Assembly (NCBI RefSeq): GCF_002835805.1 | Contig: NZ_PISE01000064.1 | Coordinates: 1 to 44,604 of the forward strand | DNA from: Niallia nealsonii | GTDB lineage: Bacteria > Bacillota > Bacilli > Bacillales > Cytobacillaceae | Reading direction: 5' to 3' | Length of the DNA: 44,604 bases | Shown: one piece after another, positions 42,767 through 44,604 of the stretch | Layout of the letters: the number at the start of each line of letters is the position of its first letter | Numbering within the stretch: position 1 is the stretch's first letter | The notes under the pieces: model-generated | Databases searched by the model: none | What the model was told of the DNA's origin: nothing | The model's input: only the letters and a program-made list of their open reading frames with translations | Program-made: the position numbers and the translations under genes

Positions 42767-43369
42767 ATGGAGCCTAAATCTAGGCGGTGTATTGCTCTAA
42801 CATTTGATGATGGACCATCACCTTATACCCTTCAAATACTTCAAATTCTAAAAAAATTTCAAATAAAAGCCACCTTTTTTGTTACAGGTGAAAGCCTGAG
42901 CTTACACCCCGAAATTTTACAGTCAGTAGTTTTGGATGGACATACAGTTGGAAATCATACATTAAACCATCCTGACATTACAAAAATATCACAGGATGAT
43001 TTGCATAGAGAAATCCATAGTTTAAACATTGCGATTAAGAAAATTATCCAGCAAGATGTAAAGATTTTTCGACCGCCGTATGGAGCAATTACTAAGGAAA
43101 CTTATAGAGCTGTTTATGAAATTGGTTTATTTCCAGTCTTATGGAATCTTGATACAAATGATTGGGATCTTTCTCAGACGGAACCAATAGAGGACCGGGT
43201 TATGAGGGGGTTAAAGGAGCATAATATCATCCTGATGCATGATGGGGGAGGGCCAAGAGAGCAAACAGTTAAGGCTTTACCTGGAATTATTAAAAGTCTA
43301 AAACAAAAAGGCTATGAGTTTGTTACTATACCTGATTATTTCCATTACGTTTATAACAGAAGAATATAA
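42767..43369 (+). CDS. Polysaccharide deacetylase (NodB domain)
   Basis: Carbohydrate esterase 4 enzyme that removes acetyl groups from N-acetylated sugars such as peptidoglycan or a surface glycan. All five motifs are present: IALTFDDGPSPYTLQIL, HTVGNHTLNHPDITKIS, IFRPPYGAITKETYR, VLWNLDTNDWDLSQTE, IILMHDGGGPREQTV. 200 residues, essentially the bare NodB domain, with no signal peptide or membrane anchor. That is unusual for a wall enzyme and fits mother-cell expression or cytoplasmic action. Ribosome site GGGAGG. A SigK-like promoter lies upstream. Its position beside glycosyltransferases suggests modification of a spore surface glycan. Confidence 0.85.
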   Translation: MEPKSRRCIALTFDDGPSPYTLQILQILKKFQIKATFFVTGESLSLHPEILQSVVLDGHTVGNHTLNHPDITKISQDDLHREIHSLNIAIKKIIQQDVKIFRPPYGAITKETYRAVYEIGLFPVLWNLDTNDWDLSQTEPIEDRVMRGLKEHNIILMHDGGGPREQTVKALPGIIKSLKQKGYEFVTIPDYFHYVYNRRI

Positions 43370-43385
43370 GTGAAATGAGAAAACC

Positions 43386-43428
43386 AGGCTTTTGGCAAAC
43401 GCCCGCTTTTTTTGTTGCTCGTCTTGTT
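43386..43428 (-). repeat. 43-bp repeat, copy B (inverted copy of 31480-31522)
   Basis: The reverse complement shares about 36 of 43 bases with 31480-31522, including CAACAAAAAAAGCGGG. It is within a minus-strand frame (about 43326-43556) that includes VDKDKNAHFQTDRKRLLQSK and RTRRATKKAGVCQKP. I regard the frame as an eroded gene or element end, not a working gene. Confidence 0.5.
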
Positions 43429-43544
43429 CGGATACTCATTACCTGCCTTGGTAACTGTGCTCCTCTTAAGGTTCCGCGCTTTGATTGCAGCAGACGTTTT
43501 CGATCAGTCTGAAAATGTGCATTTTTGTCTTTGTCTACAATCTG

Positions 43545-43578
43545 AAAACTCCTCATAATTAATCAGAGGAGTTTTTTT
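43545..43578. terminator. Bidirectional terminator
   Basis: AAAACTCCTC pairs with GAGGAGTTTT, with a T run on each strand. It lies between the deacetylase and the broken glycosyltransferase. Confidence 0.8.
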
Positions 43579-43598
43579 AAAAAGATTCCAACAAGGAT

Positions 43599-44382
43599 TT
43601 ATTTTTTTAAAATCAATTTATGATTTGGATAAAAAGATGGAGCAATTACTATATGTTTATATGCTTTATTCATATCCCCTAATCTAGAGTGACAAATACA
43701 TTGCTGTAAGTGAGGAATCCATGTGGAACAAGCTTGGTGAATAATTCCTCCATCATCCACTTCAGGAATAATAGTAGTAAATTGGAACCAATAGAGTGCA
43801 GCTTTCGGTTCATTCTTTTGTAGAAAAAAAACTCTGAGGCGACAACAGTCTTCAGGGTGTGGAGATCCAAATTGAAACGATTTTAAAGCGAATTGAATTG
43901 TATGCTCCATATCAGGTAACTGTGCATAGCAATCGGGCAATTTTTCCATAAGCCGTTTTTTTATCTTTGAGCCAATGATTTTCTATATTTAAAAATCCAT
44001 ATAGATAGGAATTGCTTTTTGATAGTGTCCATAATCATCAAGTTTATTCCCATAATAACATAAATCACGTGGAGTGAAAGGCCCCCCTTTTTTTAAGCGG
44101 TTTTCAAAGATTAGTAAGTTTCTATTATGGTTTTGATGAATTCTTTTATGGATAATCAAGATGTCACTATGAATAATATTCCCGCTTGCTTTAAGGTATT
44201 CATGCACTGCACCATGCCATTTAAATTGTTTTTCACATTTTACAAGTCTTACCTGTCTTAGACTTACCAAAACATTGCTTGATTCATCAAAAGCAACAAA
44301 GTCTTTTATTGTAACTGCATCGAGGGATGAGGGGAGTGTTTTCTTCATTTTTAACAATCATGCACAAACTAAGTGAAATCAT
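43599..44382 (-). pseudogene. Pseudogene: GT2 glycosyltransferase with TPR tail
   Basis: From ATG 44382 (GGAGGATCAT before it) the minus strand reads ISLSLCMIVKNEEN, the standard GT2 N-terminus, and one frame over TLPSSLDAV. Then it jumps to late sequence: QVRLVKCEKQFKWHGAVHEY, IIHKRIHQNHNRNLLIFENR, FTPRDLCYYGNKLDDYGHYQ. After two more frameshifts (near 43990 and 43935) comes a TPR-like tail (LPDCYAQLPDMEHTIQFALK, STWIPHLQQCICHSRLGDMN). Most of the GT-A catalytic domain with its DxD motif is deleted, about 60-100 residues. It was probably a spore-surface glycosyltransferase of the GT2-TPR (SunS-like) kind found beside collagen-like genes. The two open pieces should not be called genes. Confidence 0.7.
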
Positions 44383-44403
44383 ATGATCCTCCATATAAAT
44401 ATA

Positions 44404-44428
44404 CCTGCATCCTACTACAGAATGCAGG
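44404..44428 (-). terminator. Terminator of the collagen-like gene
   Basis: CCTGCAT and ATGCAGG pair around an 11-base loop, with TATATTTAT after it on the minus strand. Confidence 0.55.
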
Positions 44429-44439
44429 CAAGTTTGATG

Positions 44440-44604
44440 TTAGCTTTCAGGATCAATGTATTGTTTGTACAATTCTTCAATCCAGATCTTAGATTCTAAA
44501 TCACTTAGCATATTATCTAAGTTTGATACTGGTAAACTAGCAGTATCTGTTTTATTAGTAGCTCTTATATCGTAGATAACCCCGGTTACACCAGTTGCCC
44601 CGGT
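44440..44604 (-). CDS. Collagen-like (exosporium-type) protein, C-terminal end only
   Basis: Runs off the window edge. The last 54 residues are visible: Gly-X-Thr-type triplets TGATGVTGV at the edge, then a non-repetitive tail (YDIRATNKTDTASLPVSNLD and ESKIWIEELYKQYIDPES). Triplets rich in Thr are the collagen-like repeats of BclA-type spore filament proteins, whose threonines carry O-linked sugars. The adjoining glycosyltransferases suit that. The tail is short and charged and is not the usual BclA trimerisation domain. Start and length cannot be seen. Confidence 0.6.
   Translation of the reverse strand, partial: TGATGVTGVIYDIRATNKTDTASLPVSNLDNMLSDLESKIWIEELYKQYIDPES

Overview
The window is AT-rich DNA from a spore-forming member of the Bacillaceae (Firmicutes). 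The evidence is the strong AGGAGG-type ribosome sites, TTG/GTG starts, Zur, Fur and CcpA-type operators of the Bacillus kind, a B. subtilis LipA-like lipase, and several spore genes (KinB-like kinase, LysM-GH18 cortex hydrolase, CgeB-like glycosyltransferase, collagen-like protein, Ena-like appendage protein). I cannot name the species. All homology calls come from recognising motifs; no database was searched.

Layout. 0-1.3 kb: a Zur-boxed zinc-binding lipoprotein. 1.6-2.9 kb: a DUF445 membrane protein. 3.0-4.0 kb: two decayed genes (TetR regulator and YqeB-like membrane protein). 4.0-8.0 kb: a beta-propeller secreted protein, DUF2164, and a membrane protein whose small downstream partner is split by a 3'-truncated tnpB element with a folded-looking leader. 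8.0-10.4 kb: an L,D-transpeptidase, a Gln/Asn repeat protein and a histidine phosphatase. 10.7-15.3 kb: an iron locus, with a ferredoxin-NADP reductase divergent from a siderophore permease/permease/binding-protein operon and a Fur box on each side. 15.5-16.7 kb: a PhzF pseudogene and a small ORF. 17-22 kb: an AraC regulator, a cre-like site, an EIIB relic, then sugar isomerase, Gfo/Idh dehydrogenase and sugar porter. 22.2-25.7 kb: the lipid II flippase Amj and a two-gene glutamine-type ABC transporter. 25.7-27.6 kb: a graveyard with two tyrosine recombinase relics and two deleted tRNA genes. 27.6-33 kb: lipase, broken peptidoglycan-binding and Ena-like genes, sensor kinase, and a spore cortex hydrolase. 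33-40 kb: a second sugar locus (DRE-TIM aldolase, AraC regulator, PTS EIIBC, large glycoside hydrolase) around a one-mismatch cre site. 40-44.6 kb: a phosphatase, an IS1182-like relic, and a spore-surface region with a CgeB-like glycosyltransferase, a deacetylase behind a SigK-like promoter, a broken GT2 glycosyltransferase and the end of a collagen-like protein.

How the parts work together. Two metal-starvation regulons (Zur, Fur) and two carbohydrate loci, each with its own AraC regulator and cre-like site, make up the metabolic content. The right half leans towards sporulation and spore-surface assembly. About fifteen genes or gene pieces are broken by nonsense codons, frameshifts, internal deletions or insertion.

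I found no clearly new multi-gene system. The most interesting leads are the structured leader on the tnpB element, the recombinase/tRNA graveyard, the Ena-like gene, the Gln/Asn repeat protein, and the glycoside hydrolase-PTS locus.
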